From contig NZ_QORW01000001.1 of assembly GCF_003574735.1 (NCBI RefSeq), positions 62,001 to 126,000 on the forward strand: a DNA stretch of 64,000 nt. Direction: 5' to 3'. Every line of letters begins with the position of its first letter. Within the stretch, counting starts at the first letter, position 1. The notes beneath the pieces were generated by a model. It saw only the letters and a program-made list of their open reading frames with translations. It did no database searches and was not told where the DNA came from. Source of the DNA: Dongia deserti (lineage in GTDB: Bacteria; Pseudomonadota; Alphaproteobacteria; Dongiales; Dongiaceae). The position numbers and the translations under genes are program-made. Shown piece after piece: positions 18,752 through 27,711 of the stretch.

Positions 18752-20248
18752 ATGCCCGTCGCGTATTGGCTGCTCGCTGCGCAAGGGCTCTTGGGCGGCA
18801 TCGACAACATCTGGAATCACGAATGGCGCGCCAAGCTGCCCTCGAGCCCCAGCGCGCGGCGCGAGCTGCAATTGCATGCGGCGCGCGGCCTGATCTACGG
18901 GCCGGTGTTCCTCGCCTTCGCCTGGGCGGAGTTGCGCGGCCTGTTCGCGGTGGCGCTCCTCACCATTCTGGCGATCGAGCTCGTCATCACGCTGGCGGAC
19001 TTCGTGGAAGAGGATCGCTCGCGCGCCTTGAGCCCGCAGGAGCGGATCCTGCACGGGCTGCTGACCCTGAACTATGGCGCGTTCCTGGCGCTTATCCTGC
19101 CTGACTTGCTGACGCACGCGACCACGGAAAGCGCGATCATCCCCGCCGATCACGGCTGGATGTCGTGGCTGCTGACCCTCTATGCCGTCGGCTCGAGCGG
19201 GTTCGGCCTGCGCGAAGCGATTGCGGCGCACGGGCTGAGGCCGGTTGTGCAGCGGCCAGCGATCCAGGTTCGCCCGAACCTGCAGCCACAGAGCATCCTG
19301 GTGACTGGCGGTACCGGCTTCATCGGCACGGCCCTGGTGCGGCGGCTGATCGCGCGCGGCGACAAGGTCTACGTGATCGCGCGCTCACCAGCCAAGGCCG
19401 TGCGGCTGTTCGGCAACCAGGCGCTGATCGCGCCCTCGCTGCAGGCCTTGCCGGAGACGGTGAAGATCGACGCCGTCGTGAACCTCGCCGGTGCGCCAGT
19501 GTTCGGCCGGCCCTGGACCGATGCACGCAAGGTGGCGCTCGTGCGCAGCCGCGTCGACACCACCCGCGCGCTGGTGGACTGGATCGCGGACCACGCCGTG
19601 AAGCCGCGGGTGCTGGTGAGTGCGTCGGCAATCGGCTGGTATGGCGCGGATCGCGGCGATCAGCCTTTGACCGAGAATGCGCGCAGCGGCAGCGACTTCC
19701 CCGCCATGCTGTGCGGCGCCTGGGAGAAGGGGGCCGAACGCGCCAAAGGCATAGTGCCGCGCGTTTGCCGGCTGCGCATCGGGCTGGTGCTTGGGCGCGA
19801 CGGCGGCATGCTGCGGCCGATGATGCGCGCCTTCAGGCTCGGTCTTGGCGGACGCGTCGGCAACGGCCGGCAATGGATGTCGTGGATCCATCTCGAGGAC
19901 CTGCTGGCCCTCATCATCCGTGCCATCGACGATCCGACCTTCCAAGGCGCGATCAATGCCGTCGCGCCGCACCCGGTCACCAACGCGGCATTCACCCGCG
20001 CGCTCGCGGCCAGCGTGCACCGACCGGCCATCCTGCACGCGCCCGCATTCGTCCTGCGCCTGATGCTGGGCGAGATGGCGACGCTGCTGCTGGATGGGCA
20101 GCGCGCATTGCCGGAGCGCGCGGATCAGCTCGGGTTCCAGTTCCGCTATCGCAGGCTGCCCGCCGCGCTGGCGGAGATCGTCGCGCGCAAATCGGACAAG
20201 GGGGCACAGCATGACCATCCTGTCGGACTTCGCACTGCCGCGCGATAA
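18752..20248 (+). CDS. Fusion of an N-terminal membrane domain with a TIGR01777-type SDR epimerase
   Basis: The 498-residue protein has two parts. Residues 1 to about 165 are hydrophobic with three or four predicted membrane helices and conserved-looking polar motifs GGIDNIWNHEW and LADFVEEDRSR; I do not recognise this domain. From about 180 it is an atypical SDR of the YfcH/SDR39U1 group: SILVTGGTGFIGTALVRRLI (NAD(P)-binding), VVNLAGAPVFGRPW, SASAIGWYGADRGDQPL (catalytic Tyr region) and MSWIHLEDLLALI. Stand-alone members are about 300 residues. The last 38 nt overlap the DUF4166 gene. The substrate is unknown; the membrane anchor hints at a lipid or quinone. Confidence 0.85.
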   Translation: MPVAYWLLAAQGLLGGIDNIWNHEWRAKLPSSPSARRELQLHAARGLIYGPVFLAFAWAELRGLFAVALLTILAIELVITLADFVEEDRSRALSPQERILHGLLTLNYGAFLALILPDLLTHATTESAIIPADHGWMSWLLTLYAVGSSGFGLREAIAAHGLRPVVQRPAIQVRPNLQPQSILVTGGTGFIGTALVRRLIARGDKVYVIARSPAKAVRLFGNQALIAPSLQALPETVKIDAVVNLAGAPVFGRPWTDARKVALVRSRVDTTRALVDWIADHAVKPRVLVSASAIGWYGADRGDQPLTENARSGSDFPAMLCGAWEKGAERAKGIVPRVCRLRIGLVLGRDGGMLRPMMRAFRLGLGGRVGNGRQWMSWIHLEDLLALIIRAIDDPTFQGAINAVAPHPVTNAAFTRALAASVHRPAILHAPAFVLRLMLGEMATLLLDGQRALPERADQLGFQFRYRRLPAALAEIVARKSDKGAQHDHPVGLRTAAR

Positions 20249-20801
20249 GCGCCTGCTCAAAGGGTTGATGGGGCGCAGCTTCGATCGCCTCGCCAGCGCG
20301 GTGCGCGATGTCCATGGCACCGAGCAGATCGGCTATTGGCGCGGCCTGTGCCAAGTGAAGCGCGGGCGCTCGCTGCTCTCGAAGCTGGTCGGCTGGTGGT
20401 TCCAATTCCCGCCGGCGGGCTTCTATCCGCGCATGTCGGTGACGGTGCTGCGCGACCGGGTGGGCGAGGTGTGGATGCGCGCCTTCGGCAGCCACGACAT
20501 CAAGACGCGCCTGCTGCCGACCGCGCCCGGCGCGCGAATCGTGCGCGAGTGTTTCGGGCTGGTCGAGTTCGACCTCAAGACCGGAATCCAGGACGGCGCC
20601 TTGACACTCGATGTGGTGGGCATGCGCACGCTGGGCATCCCGACACCACGCTTCCTGTGGCCGCACCTCACCGCCGAGGAAGCGAACGAGGGAGGCTGGT
20701 TCCGCTTCGACATCAAGATCGACCTGCCCGGACGCGTGCCGCTGATCCACTATCTCGGCTGGCTGGAAGGCAGTGCGGGCAAGGCGGAACGCGCGATCTA
20801 G
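20211..20801 (+). CDS. DUF4166 domain protein
   Basis: The 196-residue product matches DUF4166, a domain often encoded beside or fused to saccharopine-dehydrogenase-like or SDR enzymes. It has a basic N-terminal part (residues 1-60), WFQFPPAGFYPRMSVTV, WMRAFGSHDIKTRLL, then ECFGLVEFDLKT and the terminal RFDIKIDLPGRVPLIHYLGWL. No signal peptide or membrane helix is seen. It overlaps the SDR fusion gene by 38 nt, so the two are translationally linked and may act in one reaction. Confidence 0.8.
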   Translation: MTILSDFALPRDKRLLKGLMGRSFDRLASAVRDVHGTEQIGYWRGLCQVKRGRSLLSKLVGWWFQFPPAGFYPRMSVTVLRDRVGEVWMRAFGSHDIKTRLLPTAPGARIVRECFGLVEFDLKTGIQDGALTLDVVGMRTLGIPTPRFLWPHLTAEEANEGGWFRFDIKIDLPGRVPLIHYLGWLEGSAGKAERAI

Positions 20802-20913
20802 GTAGCCTGCTGAGTCATGAAGTTTTGGGACGGCCTCTCCGTTCCGACACCAAGGTCGGCCGCCTGGATGGGTGCCAGTACCGGATTGAGGCAGAAGACA
20901 CGACCGGTCGCCC

Positions 20914-21906
20914 TCAATCTGCCCTGCGTTCACCCAATACGGTCACGGCGGTCTTGCGGCCCTCGCCATCGGCCTGCATCGCGAACCCCATATGGCTCGC
21001 GGCGCTTTGCAGCACGTATGGCCTGTCGTTCGGATTGTTCGTCCACTGGTCGGCAAAATAGCGGATGTCCGCTGCAGTCGGCTGTGTTCCGCAGCCGCCG
21101 CAGGCCGCGGCCATGACCTGCAGTCGGCGCCAGCTCAGTCCGGTGTCCCCCGGCAGAAGCGCAAACAGGTCGTCCGGCCGATCGATCAAGTGATCACCGG
21201 TGCCGTTCTCCGGAATGAGTTTCTTCGCCACCTCGCTCAAGACCGCGCTGTGCTCAAGCGGATCGAGCCCCTCGCGTTCTCTTGCGCGATTGATCGCCTG
21301 CACCGCCCTTTGCATCTGCTCGTCGGTGGACAGCGCGACCGGCTCCTCGCCGTCGGCAAGGTCCAGCGGCATGCCCGGCCCGGCGAAGGTCTGCACCGCG
21401 TAGACCCTGCCGTCCTTGCCGGCGACTCCGAAGCCGAAGTTCTGCACCCCTCTCATCAGGATATTCTCGCGGTGTCCCGGACTTTTCATCCAGCCTTCGT
21501 GAAACCGGGCGACCCGGTCCAGCGTAGCTGGCATCTTGCACTCCTTGCAGGTGGCGATGTTCTCGGCGACCCGCTTCCAGCGGCTACCGCCTTGGTCACG
21601 ATAGCGGTCCTCCACGGTCTCGCCGTCGGGCGAAACGTGCGAGTAGTAGCCGCGGGCGAGCATATCCTCGGCGTGCGCCTGCGCCGCCTTGTCGAGGCGT
21701 TCGCCGGATTGCAGTGGTTCAAGTCCATGTTGCTTGCGCGCATCGTTCACCAGCGACAGAGCCCGATGCCGCATCTCCTCAAGCGCCGGAGCGGGGGCCG
21801 CAGACTGCTCAGAGGATTGCTCACCCGGCTGGACCGAGTCTTGCGCGAGGGTCGCTGCGGATATCGCAAGTACGCTCGCAATTCCAGCAATCGCGGTTCG
21901 CAGCAT
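20914..21906 (-). CDS. Secreted CAP-domain (SCP/PR1) protein with a second degenerate CAP-like repeat
   Basis: The 330-residue protein has a signal peptide (residues 1-21, ending ATLAQ) and a Gln/Ser/Glu linker. A CAP domain at about 45-175 shows LVNDARKQHGLEPL, ARGYYSHVSPDGETVEDRY, VAENIATC and WMKSPGHRENIL. A second, weaker CAP-like unit begins near 205 (QAINRAREREGLDPLEHS) and lacks the His/Glu motifs. Cysteines in TCKECKM and CGGCG may form disulfides. Function is unknown; extracellular or periplasmic. No operon partner. Confidence 0.85.
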   Translation of the reverse strand: MLRTAIAGIASVLAISAATLAQDSVQPGEQSSEQSAAPAPALEEMRHRALSLVNDARKQHGLEPLQSGERLDKAAQAHAEDMLARGYYSHVSPDGETVEDRYRDQGGSRWKRVAENIATCKECKMPATLDRVARFHEGWMKSPGHRENILMRGVQNFGFGVAGKDGRVYAVQTFAGPGMPLDLADGEEPVALSTDEQMQRAVQAINRAREREGLDPLEHSAVLSEVAKKLIPENGTGDHLIDRPDDLFALLPGDTGLSWRRLQVMAAACGGCGTQPTAADIRYFADQWTNNPNDRPYVLQSAASHMGFAMQADGEGRKTAVTVLGERRAD

Positions 21907-21970
21907 GGCGTTGCTCTTGTCATTGTGTTCCGAGATACAACAGCCAAGCGGGCGGGCCGTGGCGGCTCCG

Positions 21971-22702
21971 CTAACCGTTCAAGCGCGCGACGTCTCCGAT
22001 CCGCACCGTGCCCGGCGCGCTGATCTCCGCATAGATCCCAACCCGGTTCTCATTATGCTGTTGGGCCGTATGGAGGATTCCAGGATCCTTGGGCAGTTCC
22101 CCTTGTGGCCGCGTGGTGAGCGCGCAGCGCAGACAATGCTCCACGGCTTTCATGGCGACTGGTCCAACTGTCAGTGATTGGTGCAGCCAGCCCGTCTCGA
22201 TAAAGCCGGCCTGATCACCGCAACCGAGCAGAACATTGGGGCGGAAGCGCTGCGATACGAACCGGCCGTTCGGATAGGCGGCGCTCAGTGCCTTGAGCGT
22301 GGCGCTGGTCAGCAGGTGACAGGGCGACGCGACATAAGGACGTTTCACATCAGGCGCCATGGTCACGGCCAGCCGACCGCGCCGGCCAAGGCGCACAGAG
22401 ATCGCGTCGCCAAGCCGCGCATCGTCGGAGACCATCTGCGTGCCGTCGTCGAAGGTGATCTCGACCTTCGGCAGATCGGCGCCGGCCGCGGGCTCGGCCA
22501 GATAGCGGGCGCGCCAGCCGATGAGTGCCTTCCATTGGGGGCGCGCGGCGGTGCCGCCTTCGCCGGTGTCATCGACGATGCTGTAGCCGCGATCGCCGAC
22601 CACACCCTGTGCAGTGAATTGCAACGCCGGAAGCGATTCGCCCTGCAGACTCTGTACGGGATAGCGCCAGAGTTCCGAAACCGTCCCAACTTCAGATGCC
22701 AT
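21971..22702 (-). CDS. MOSC domain protein
   Basis: The 243-residue protein has the MOSC N-terminal beta-barrel (ELWRYPVQSLQGESLPAL and GDRGYSIVD) and MOSC core, with the conserved cysteine in VEHCLRCALTT and the end NRVGIYAEISAPGTVRIGD. MOSC proteins handle molybdenum cofactor sulfur chemistry or reduce N-hydroxylated substrates. The ATG at 22702 has GAGG 9 nt upstream and is preferred to a TTG three codons earlier. The adjacent molybdenum hydroxylase operon upstream makes a cofactor-related role attractive, but this is inference. Confidence 0.88.
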   Translation of the reverse strand: MASEVGTVSELWRYPVQSLQGESLPALQFTAQGVVGDRGYSIVDDTGEGGTAARPQWKALIGWRARYLAEPAAGADLPKVEITFDDGTQMVSDDARLGDAISVRLGRRGRLAVTMAPDVKRPYVASPCHLLTSATLKALSAAYPNGRFVSQRFRPNVLLGCGDQAGFIETGWLHQSLTVGPVAMKAVEHCLRCALTTRPQGELPKDPGILHTAQQHNENRVGIYAEISAPGTVRIGDVARLNG

Positions 22703-22874
22703 TTTCCCCAACCTCGTGGATTGCGCAATGCCGACCGGCTTCGCGCATCGCGTTGTTTCTGGCTTTCGGCTTGCGCTCTCTTAGCGCAGCGGGCTCAACT
22801 TGGCCAGAGCGGGTCGGCTGGCAGAAGCGCTCTCCCTGCCCCATTCGGCACGGGGCAGGGAGATGCGAGAGCGA

Positions 22875-25166
22875 TCAGGTCGCCAACTGGTCGCGAATCG
22901 GCAGGCGGCGGATGCGCTTGCCGGTGGCGGCGAAGATGGCGTTGGTGAGCGCCGGCGCGATGGGCGGCACGCCGGGTTCACCGACGCCGCCGAGCGGCAG
23001 GTTGTAGTCGCTTGCCGGCATCAGATGCACGTGGATCTCCTTCGGCGCGGCGTCGATGCGGGTCACTTCGAACGTGTCGAAGTTGGCCTGCTCGGTCCGG
23101 CCGTTCTTGAACGTGATCTCGCCCAATGTCGCGAGACTGACGCCCATCACGACCGCGCCCTCCATCTGCGAGCGGATGCGATCGGGATTGATCTGCGGCC
23201 CGCAATCGACGGCGATGTCGACGCGCGGAATGGTGAGGGCACCGTTCTCGCTCACCTCGACCTCGACCGCGGCCGCCACGTAGGTGACGAAGCTGCGATG
23301 CGCGGCGATCCCGAGGCCGCTTCCCTTGGGCATGCTGCGGCCCCATTGGATCGCCTCCGCTGCAGTCTCGACCACGCCGCGCAGGCGCTTGGTTTCGAGC
23401 AGATAGACGGCCGGGTCCTCGCCATAGTTCCACGTGACCGCGAGCTTGCGCGTGTCGACCTGGCGCGGCGGGCCGATCAGCTCCAGCAGGTAGTCCTTCT
23501 GGTCGCGTCCCGCGGCTGCGGCGAGCTCGGCCGCAAAGGACTGGACCGCGAAGGCATGCGGGATGTTGTAGACGGAGCGGAACCAGCCGATGCGCGTGTG
23601 CGCTGCGGCCTGCGGATTCTCCACCCGGACATTGGGGATGTCGAACGGCATGTCGATCAGCCCCATGGCCAGCTCGAAATCCGCTTCCTGCTTGGGATCG
23701 GGCGCGAAGATCGAGAGGATGGTCGGTGCCGCGCTGCGATGCAGCCATGCCACCGGCTTGCCGGATTCGTCGAGACCGGCTTCGATCCGCTCCATCGACA
23801 CCGCGTGGAAATAGTCGTTGGTGATGTCGTCTTCGCGGGTCCAGGTCACCTTGACCGGCTTGCCGTCCATCCCCTTGGAGATGAGAGCGGCCTCCACCAC
23901 ATAGTCCGGTTTGGACTTGCGGCCGAATCCGCCGCCGAGCAGCGTGACGTTGACGGTCACGTTCTCCACCGGAATGCCGAGCCGCTGCGAGAGATGGTCG
24001 CGGGTCGCTTGCGGCGACTGCACGCAGGCCCACGCCTCGCACTTGCCACCGGCGATCCGCACCACGGCGGCCGGCGGTTCCATGGTCGCGTGCGCCAAAT
24101 GCGGAATGTAATATTCCGCCTCCACCCGTTTCGCTGCGCTGCCGAGCGCCTTGTCCGTGTCGCCATCCTCGCGCACGACGGTGCCCGGGTTGCGCACCGC
24201 GGTTTCGAGGGATGCCTTGTGCTCCTCGGACGAGTAGGAGGCGTTCGGACCGTCATCCCATTCGATCTTCAGCGCCTCGCGCCCCTTGATCGCGGCCCAG
24301 GTGTTGGTCGCGACGACGGCGACGCCGCCGAGCGGCTGGAACACCGCCGGAGCCGGCGTCGGCTCGATGGCGACGGTCTTGAGCACGCCCGGCACCTTGA
24401 GCGTCTCGGCATCGTCGTAGGATTTGACCGTGCCGCCGAATACCGGCGGACGCGCGACCACGGCATAGACCATGCCGTCGAGCTGGGTGTCGATGCCGTA
24501 CTGGGCCTTGCCGGTGGTAATGTCGAACCCGTCGATCAGCGGCGTCTCGCTCTTGCCGATGTAGCGGAACTCGCTTGGGTGCTTGAGCGCCAGGCTCTCG
24601 CGCGGCGGCACCGGCAGATCCGCCGCGGCCTTGGCCAGTTCGCCATACCCGAGGCGACGGTTCGACGCCTTGTGCACGACTTCGTGGTTGGTTGCCTTCA
24701 CCTCCGCGACCGGTACGCCCCATTGGTTGGCAGCCGCCTGCTCCAGCATCTGGCGCGCCGCAGCACCCATCCGGCGCAACGTCATGAAATGATGGCGCAT
24801 GCTGCGCGAGCCATCGGTATCCTGGTTGCCGAAGCGCGCCTCATCACCGGGCGCCTGAGCCACCTTGACGCGCGACCAGTCGGCGTCGAGCTCATCGGCC
24901 ACGACCAGCGGCCAGCTGGTGCGCACGCCCTGCCCCATCTCGGAACGATGGCAGAGCACCGTCACGGTGCCGTCCTCGGCGATGGCGATGAAGATCTTGG
25001 GATCTTCGCGCAGGCCGTTCGGCATGCCGTCGCCGGCATATTTCTGTTCCTCTGCGCGCACGGGAAGGCCGACGCTGAGGATGAGGCTGCCAGCGGCGAT
25101 TCCGGTGAGGAAGGCACGGCGGCTGACGTTGGCGATTGTCGCGCCAAATGTTGGATCATGTCTCAT
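22875..25166 (-). CDS. Molybdenum hydroxylase large subunit (isoquinoline 1-oxidoreductase beta-like)
   Basis: The 763-residue subunit binds molybdopterin cytosine dinucleotide and hydroxylates an aldehyde or N-heterocycle. It begins with a twin-arginine-like signal ([20 protein letters not shown]), implying periplasmic export as in IorB/AldH types. Family segments seen are [43 protein letters not shown], and the C-terminal [10 protein letters not shown] with the catalytic glutamate. It overlaps the small subunit gene by 4 nt (ATGA). No medium FAD subunit is present; IorAB-type enzymes pass electrons to cytochromes instead. The substrate cannot be inferred. Confidence 0.93.
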   Translation of the reverse strand: MRHDPTFGATIANVSRRAFLTGIAAGSLILSVGLPVRAEEQKYAGDGMPNGLREDPKIFIAIAEDGTVTVLCHRSEMGQGVRTSWPLVVADELDADWSRVKVAQAPGDEARFGNQDTDGSRSMRHHFMTLRRMGAAARQMLEQAAANQWGVPVAEVKATNHEVVHKASNRRLGYGELAKAAADLPVPPRESLALKHPSEFRYIGKSETPLIDGFDITTGKAQYGIDTQLDGMVYAVVARPPVFGGTVKSYDDAETLKVPGVLKTVAIEPTPAPAVFQPLGGVAVVATNTWAAIKGREALKIEWDDGPNASYSSEEHKASLETAVRNPGTVVREDGDTDKALGSAAKRVEAEYYIPHLAHATMEPPAAVVRIAGGKCEAWACVQSPQATRDHLSQRLGIPVENVTVNVTLLGGGFGRKSKPDYVVEAALISKGMDGKPVKVTWTREDDITNDYFHAVSMERIEAGLDESGKPVAWLHRSAAPTILSIFAPDPKQEADFELAMGLIDMPFDIPNVRVENPQAAAHTRIGWFRSVYNIPHAFAVQSFAAELAAAAGRDQKDYLLELIGPPRQVDTRKLAVTWNYGEDPAVYLLETKRLRGVVETAAEAIQWGRSMPKGSGLGIAAHRSFVTYVAAAVEVEVSENGALTIPRVDIAVDCGPQINPDRIRSQMEGAVVMGVSLATLGEITFKNGRTEQANFDTFEVTRIDAAPKEIHVHLMPASDYNLPLGGVGEPGVPPIAPALTNAIFAATGKRIRRLPIRDQLAT

Positions 25167-25630
25167 TGCGCACCTGCCATTTTCTGGGCAGCCGCCTTGA
25201 TGGCAGCGCGGATGCGGGGATAGGTGCCGCAGCGGCAGATGTTGCCGCTCATCGCGGCGTCGATGTCGCTATCGGTGGGGTTCGGCGTGTCCTTGAGCAG
25301 CGAGGCGGCCTGCATGATCTGGCCGCCCTGGCAATAGCCGCATTGCGGCACGTTGGCGTCCCGCCACGCAATCTGCACCGGATGATTACCGTCCGGTGAC
25401 AAGCCTTCGATGGTGGTCACAGCGACACCGACCGCATCACTGACCAAGGTCTGACAGGACCGCACCGCGATTCCGTCGAGATGCACGGTGCAGGCGCCGC
25501 ACAGCGCCTGGCCGCAGCCGAACTTGGTGCCGGTCATCCCGAGCACGTCACGCAGCACCCACAAGAGCGGCGTCTCACTGTCGACATCGACGTCGTGATC
25601 CGCTCCATTGATTTTGAGTGTGAAAGCCAT
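25163..25630 (-). CDS. Molybdenum hydroxylase (2Fe-2S) small subunit (IorA-like)
   Basis: This is a 155-residue electron-transfer subunit. The N-terminal plant-type ferredoxin cluster motif is [20 protein letters not shown] (about residues 34-53), and the C-terminal helical cluster domain has [12 protein letters not shown] and [13 protein letters not shown]. It should carry two 2Fe-2S centres between the molybdenum site and an external acceptor. It has no signal peptide and would be co-exported with the Tat-targeted partner it overlaps. It is the promoter-proximal gene of the pair. Confidence 0.95.
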   Translation of the reverse strand: MAFTLKINGADHDVDVDSETPLLWVLRDVLGMTGTKFGCGQALCGACTVHLDGIAVRSCQTLVSDAVGVAVTTIEGLSPDGNHPVQIAWRDANVPQCGYCQGGQIMQAASLLKDTPNPTDSDIDAAMSGNICRCGTYPRIRAAIKAAAQKMAGAQ

Positions 25631-25959
25631 GGTCCCTCCACTGGTTCACGTCAGGGCTAGCAGTTGGTGCGGGCACGCACATGCGTGCCTCGAAAGGGGA
25701 AAGCACAGATGTCTGACTTTGCTTCGGTTGACCGCGTTGTTATTGGCGTAAACTAAAGACACGATGCTTCGATCAAAGCCAGATGCGCATCGTGCTTATT
25801 GGCCGCCAGCTGCCGCACGAAACGCGTTTTGTCGAAGACTTTTCAGTCTAGCGCGCGAGCCTCATGCAAGAAAAGCGCGAGATGAGCGATCAGTCGAATT
25901 TGCAAGAATCGATCAACTGCGTGTGTCATTGCCTTATCACTTGCCCACGCGATCCGTCA
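25631..25959. other. 329-nt gap holding two inverted repeats and no gene
   Basis: This is the upstream region of the molybdenum hydroxylase operon and the downstream side of the methyltransferase gene. GGCACGCA-CA-TGCGTGCC (25672-25689) is an 18-bp dyad 42 nt upstream of the small-subunit ATG. CACGATGC (25760-25767) is inverted at 25787-25794 with a 19-nt loop. The composition is less GC-rich than the flanking genes. I find no convincing open frame or RNA. Confidence 0.6.
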
Positions 25960-26622
25960 TCACGGCATCAGCCGCCAGACAATAGTCTCGCGCTGAGTGC
26001 GGTCTTCCAGCTCGAGGCTGGTCGGCACTTGGTAGCGCGCGAGTTCCACCAGGCCCGATTGCGGGAGGTAGGCGCGGCCGGGATCGCCCATCAGAATGGC
26101 GACACCGCGACCTGCCATCGCGCGGAACCACGCGATGACACGCTCCGCCATCGGGCGTTCGTAGCAGACGTCGCCGGCGAGCACGACATCCCAGCGCGGC
26201 TCGACGCCGATCTGATCCTCGCGCACCAAATCGATGGCCACATTATTGATGCGGGCATTGAGCGTGATCGCGGCCATCGCGAAGTCGTCGATCTCCGCCG
26301 CCTGAACGTTCGCGGCGCCGGCCTTGGCGGCGCCGATCGCCGACAGGCCGCTGCCGGCGGCGAAATCCAGCACGGTCTTGCCGTTCACCCAGTCGCGATG
26401 ATCCATGAGGAAGCGGGTCAGCGCCTGGCCGCCGGGCCAGGCGAACGCCCAGTAGGGCGGCGGCAGGTTCATCTCTGTCAGCGTGACTTCGGTCGCTTCC
26501 CAGATCGGCGTGATCTCAGTGGCGAGATGGAGCTTGATCTCCGGTGTCAGCGGCGGCGTTGCGATCGTGGTCTGCGCTAGAATGAAGGCGGCGGGATCGG
26601 TCGCAGGCGAAGATCGGATCAC
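25960..26622 (-). CDS. Class I SAM-dependent methyltransferase (ETFB-lysine / NNMT-like group)
   Basis: The 220-residue enzyme has the SAM-binding motif TVLDFAAGSGLSAIGAAKAG, then EIDDFAMAAITLNA and WDVVLAGDVCYERPMAERV, as in the ETFB lysine methyltransferase/PrmA-like group. The preceding PPYWAFAWPGGQALTRFL is also characteristic. The GTG at 26622 overlaps the ubiA stop in GTGA, so the two genes are coupled. A protein-lysine substrate (electron-transfer flavoprotein beta) is the family precedent, not something the sequence proves. Confidence 0.85.
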   Translation of the reverse strand: MIRSSPATDPAAFILAQTTIATPPLTPEIKLHLATEITPIWEATEVTLTEMNLPPPYWAFAWPGGQALTRFLMDHRDWVNGKTVLDFAAGSGLSAIGAAKAGAANVQAAEIDDFAMAAITLNARINNVAIDLVREDQIGVEPRWDVVLAGDVCYERPMAERVIAWFRAMAGRGVAILMGDPGRAYLPQSGLVELARYQVPTSLELEDRTQRETIVWRLMP

Positions 26623-27614
26623 GACCCGAGGCGCCCGAGCACGATGCCGGCGAGCAGGATCCAACCGATGAAGCGATTGCTCCGGAACTTAGCGAGACAG
26701 TCCTTGGGATTGTCGAGATTGACGTCCACTAGCTGCCATTTGAGATGGATCGCCACGCCGAGCACGCCGAGAAAGTAGATCCATGACATGCCGGCCTGCG
26801 CACCGGTCGCGACCAGCAGCACGAGCATCGCCGCATCGAAGCCCAGCAGCCACGCCTTGGTATCCTTGCCGAGCTTCAGCGCCGTGGACTTGACGCCGAT
26901 CAGCATGTCGTCGCTCTTGTCCTGGTGTGCATAGATGGTGTCATAGCTCAGGGTCCAAAAGAAGCCGGCGATGTAGAGCAGGACCGCCGGCCACGCGACC
27001 TCGTCCCGCACCGCCGCCCAGCCCATCAGCGCGCCCCAGTTGAAGGTGAGGCCGAGGAACGCCTGCGGCCACCAGGTGATGCGCTTCATAAAAGGATAGG
27101 CCGCAACCAGGATCAGCGAGGCCACACCGAGCCAGATCGCGGTCGCCGATAATTGCAACAGAATGACAAGCCCGAAGGCAAGCTGCAGCCCAAGGAATGT
27201 GAAAGCCTGGGTGAGGCTGAGCCGGCCGCTAGCAAGCGGCCTGCTTGCCGTGCGCGCCACCTTCGCATCGATGTCGCGATCAATGATGTCGTTGAGGGTG
27301 CAGCCGGCACTCCGCATGATCACCGCGCCGATGCCGAACAGGATCATCAGCCAGAGGTCCGGCCAATGATCCGGCTCCGCCGCCAGTGCGATTGACCACC
27401 AGCAGGGGAACAGCAGCAGCCAGATGCCGATCGGCCGATCGAGCCGCGCGAGCCGGGCATAGGGCCTGAACTCGGCCGGCAGGTGCCGGTCGATCCAGTC
27501 GCCCACTTGAATGTCTGCCGCGCTGCTCATATTGGTGGCAGAAGCCTGCTGCTGGGTTTCGTCAGGGACAAGGTCGTTGAAGCTGCGCCGAGAGTCAATT
27601 TTCTCCGCCGTCAT
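26619..27614 (-). CDS. ubiA: 4-hydroxybenzoate polyprenyltransferase UbiA
   Basis: This membrane enzyme attaches the polyprenyl tail to 4-hydroxybenzoate in ubiquinone synthesis. About eight transmembrane helices follow the N-terminal YARLARLDRPIGIWLLLFP, and both Asp-rich motifs are present: AGCTLNDIIDRDIDAKVART and DTIYAHQDKSDDMLIG. The start is uncertain: the ATG at 27614 gives 331 residues, but its first codons lie at the edge of an intergenic repeat; the ATG at 27530 gives 303 residues, closer to the family norm. Neither has a strong ribosome site. It is divergent from rsmE, with gshA beyond, an order seen in other alphaproteobacteria. Confidence 0.93.
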   Translation of the reverse strand: MTAEKIDSRRSFNDLVPDETQQQASATNMSSAADIQVGDWIDRHLPAEFRPYARLARLDRPIGIWLLLFPCWWSIALAAEPDHWPDLWLMILFGIGAVIMRSAGCTLNDIIDRDIDAKVARTASRPLASGRLSLTQAFTFLGLQLAFGLVILLQLSATAIWLGVASLILVAAYPFMKRITWWPQAFLGLTFNWGALMGWAAVRDEVAWPAVLLYIAGFFWTLSYDTIYAHQDKSDDMLIGVKSTALKLGKDTKAWLLGFDAAMLVLLVATGAQAGMSWIYFLGVLGVAIHLKWQLVDVNLDNPKDCLAKFRSNRFIGWILLAGIVLGRLGS

Positions 27615-27700
27615 CACCGGGCGAAGACCCGGTGATCCCAATTTTCGGCACGCGCACCAGAGCGCATTTGGATTGCCGGGTCTTCGCCCGGCAATGACGT
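27609..27700. repeat. Paired-palindrome intergenic repeat, copy 2 (REP-like)
   Basis: Two hairpins face each other: CACCGGGCGAAGACCCGGTG (27615-27634) and TTGCCGGGTCTTCGCCCGGCAA (27673-27694). The element begins CGTCAT and ends ATGACG, so its ends are also inverted. It fills the space between ubiA and rsmE and may overlap the N-terminal codons of ubiA. Confidence 0.8.
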
Positions 27701-27711
27701 GAGGGGGACTC

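Noticed and set aside
22800-25223. An 807-residue open frame on the plus strand opposite the molybdenum hydroxylase gene.
   Set aside because: It is a mirror of the high-GC minus-strand gene, which has clear family motifs; the antisense frame has Arg/His/Asp-rich composition and no recognisable motif.
25720-25760. TTGACC followed by TAAACT as a plus-strand promoter.
   Set aside because: Spacing is only 15 nt with a poor -10 and no plus-strand gene follows; both neighbours are on the minus strand.
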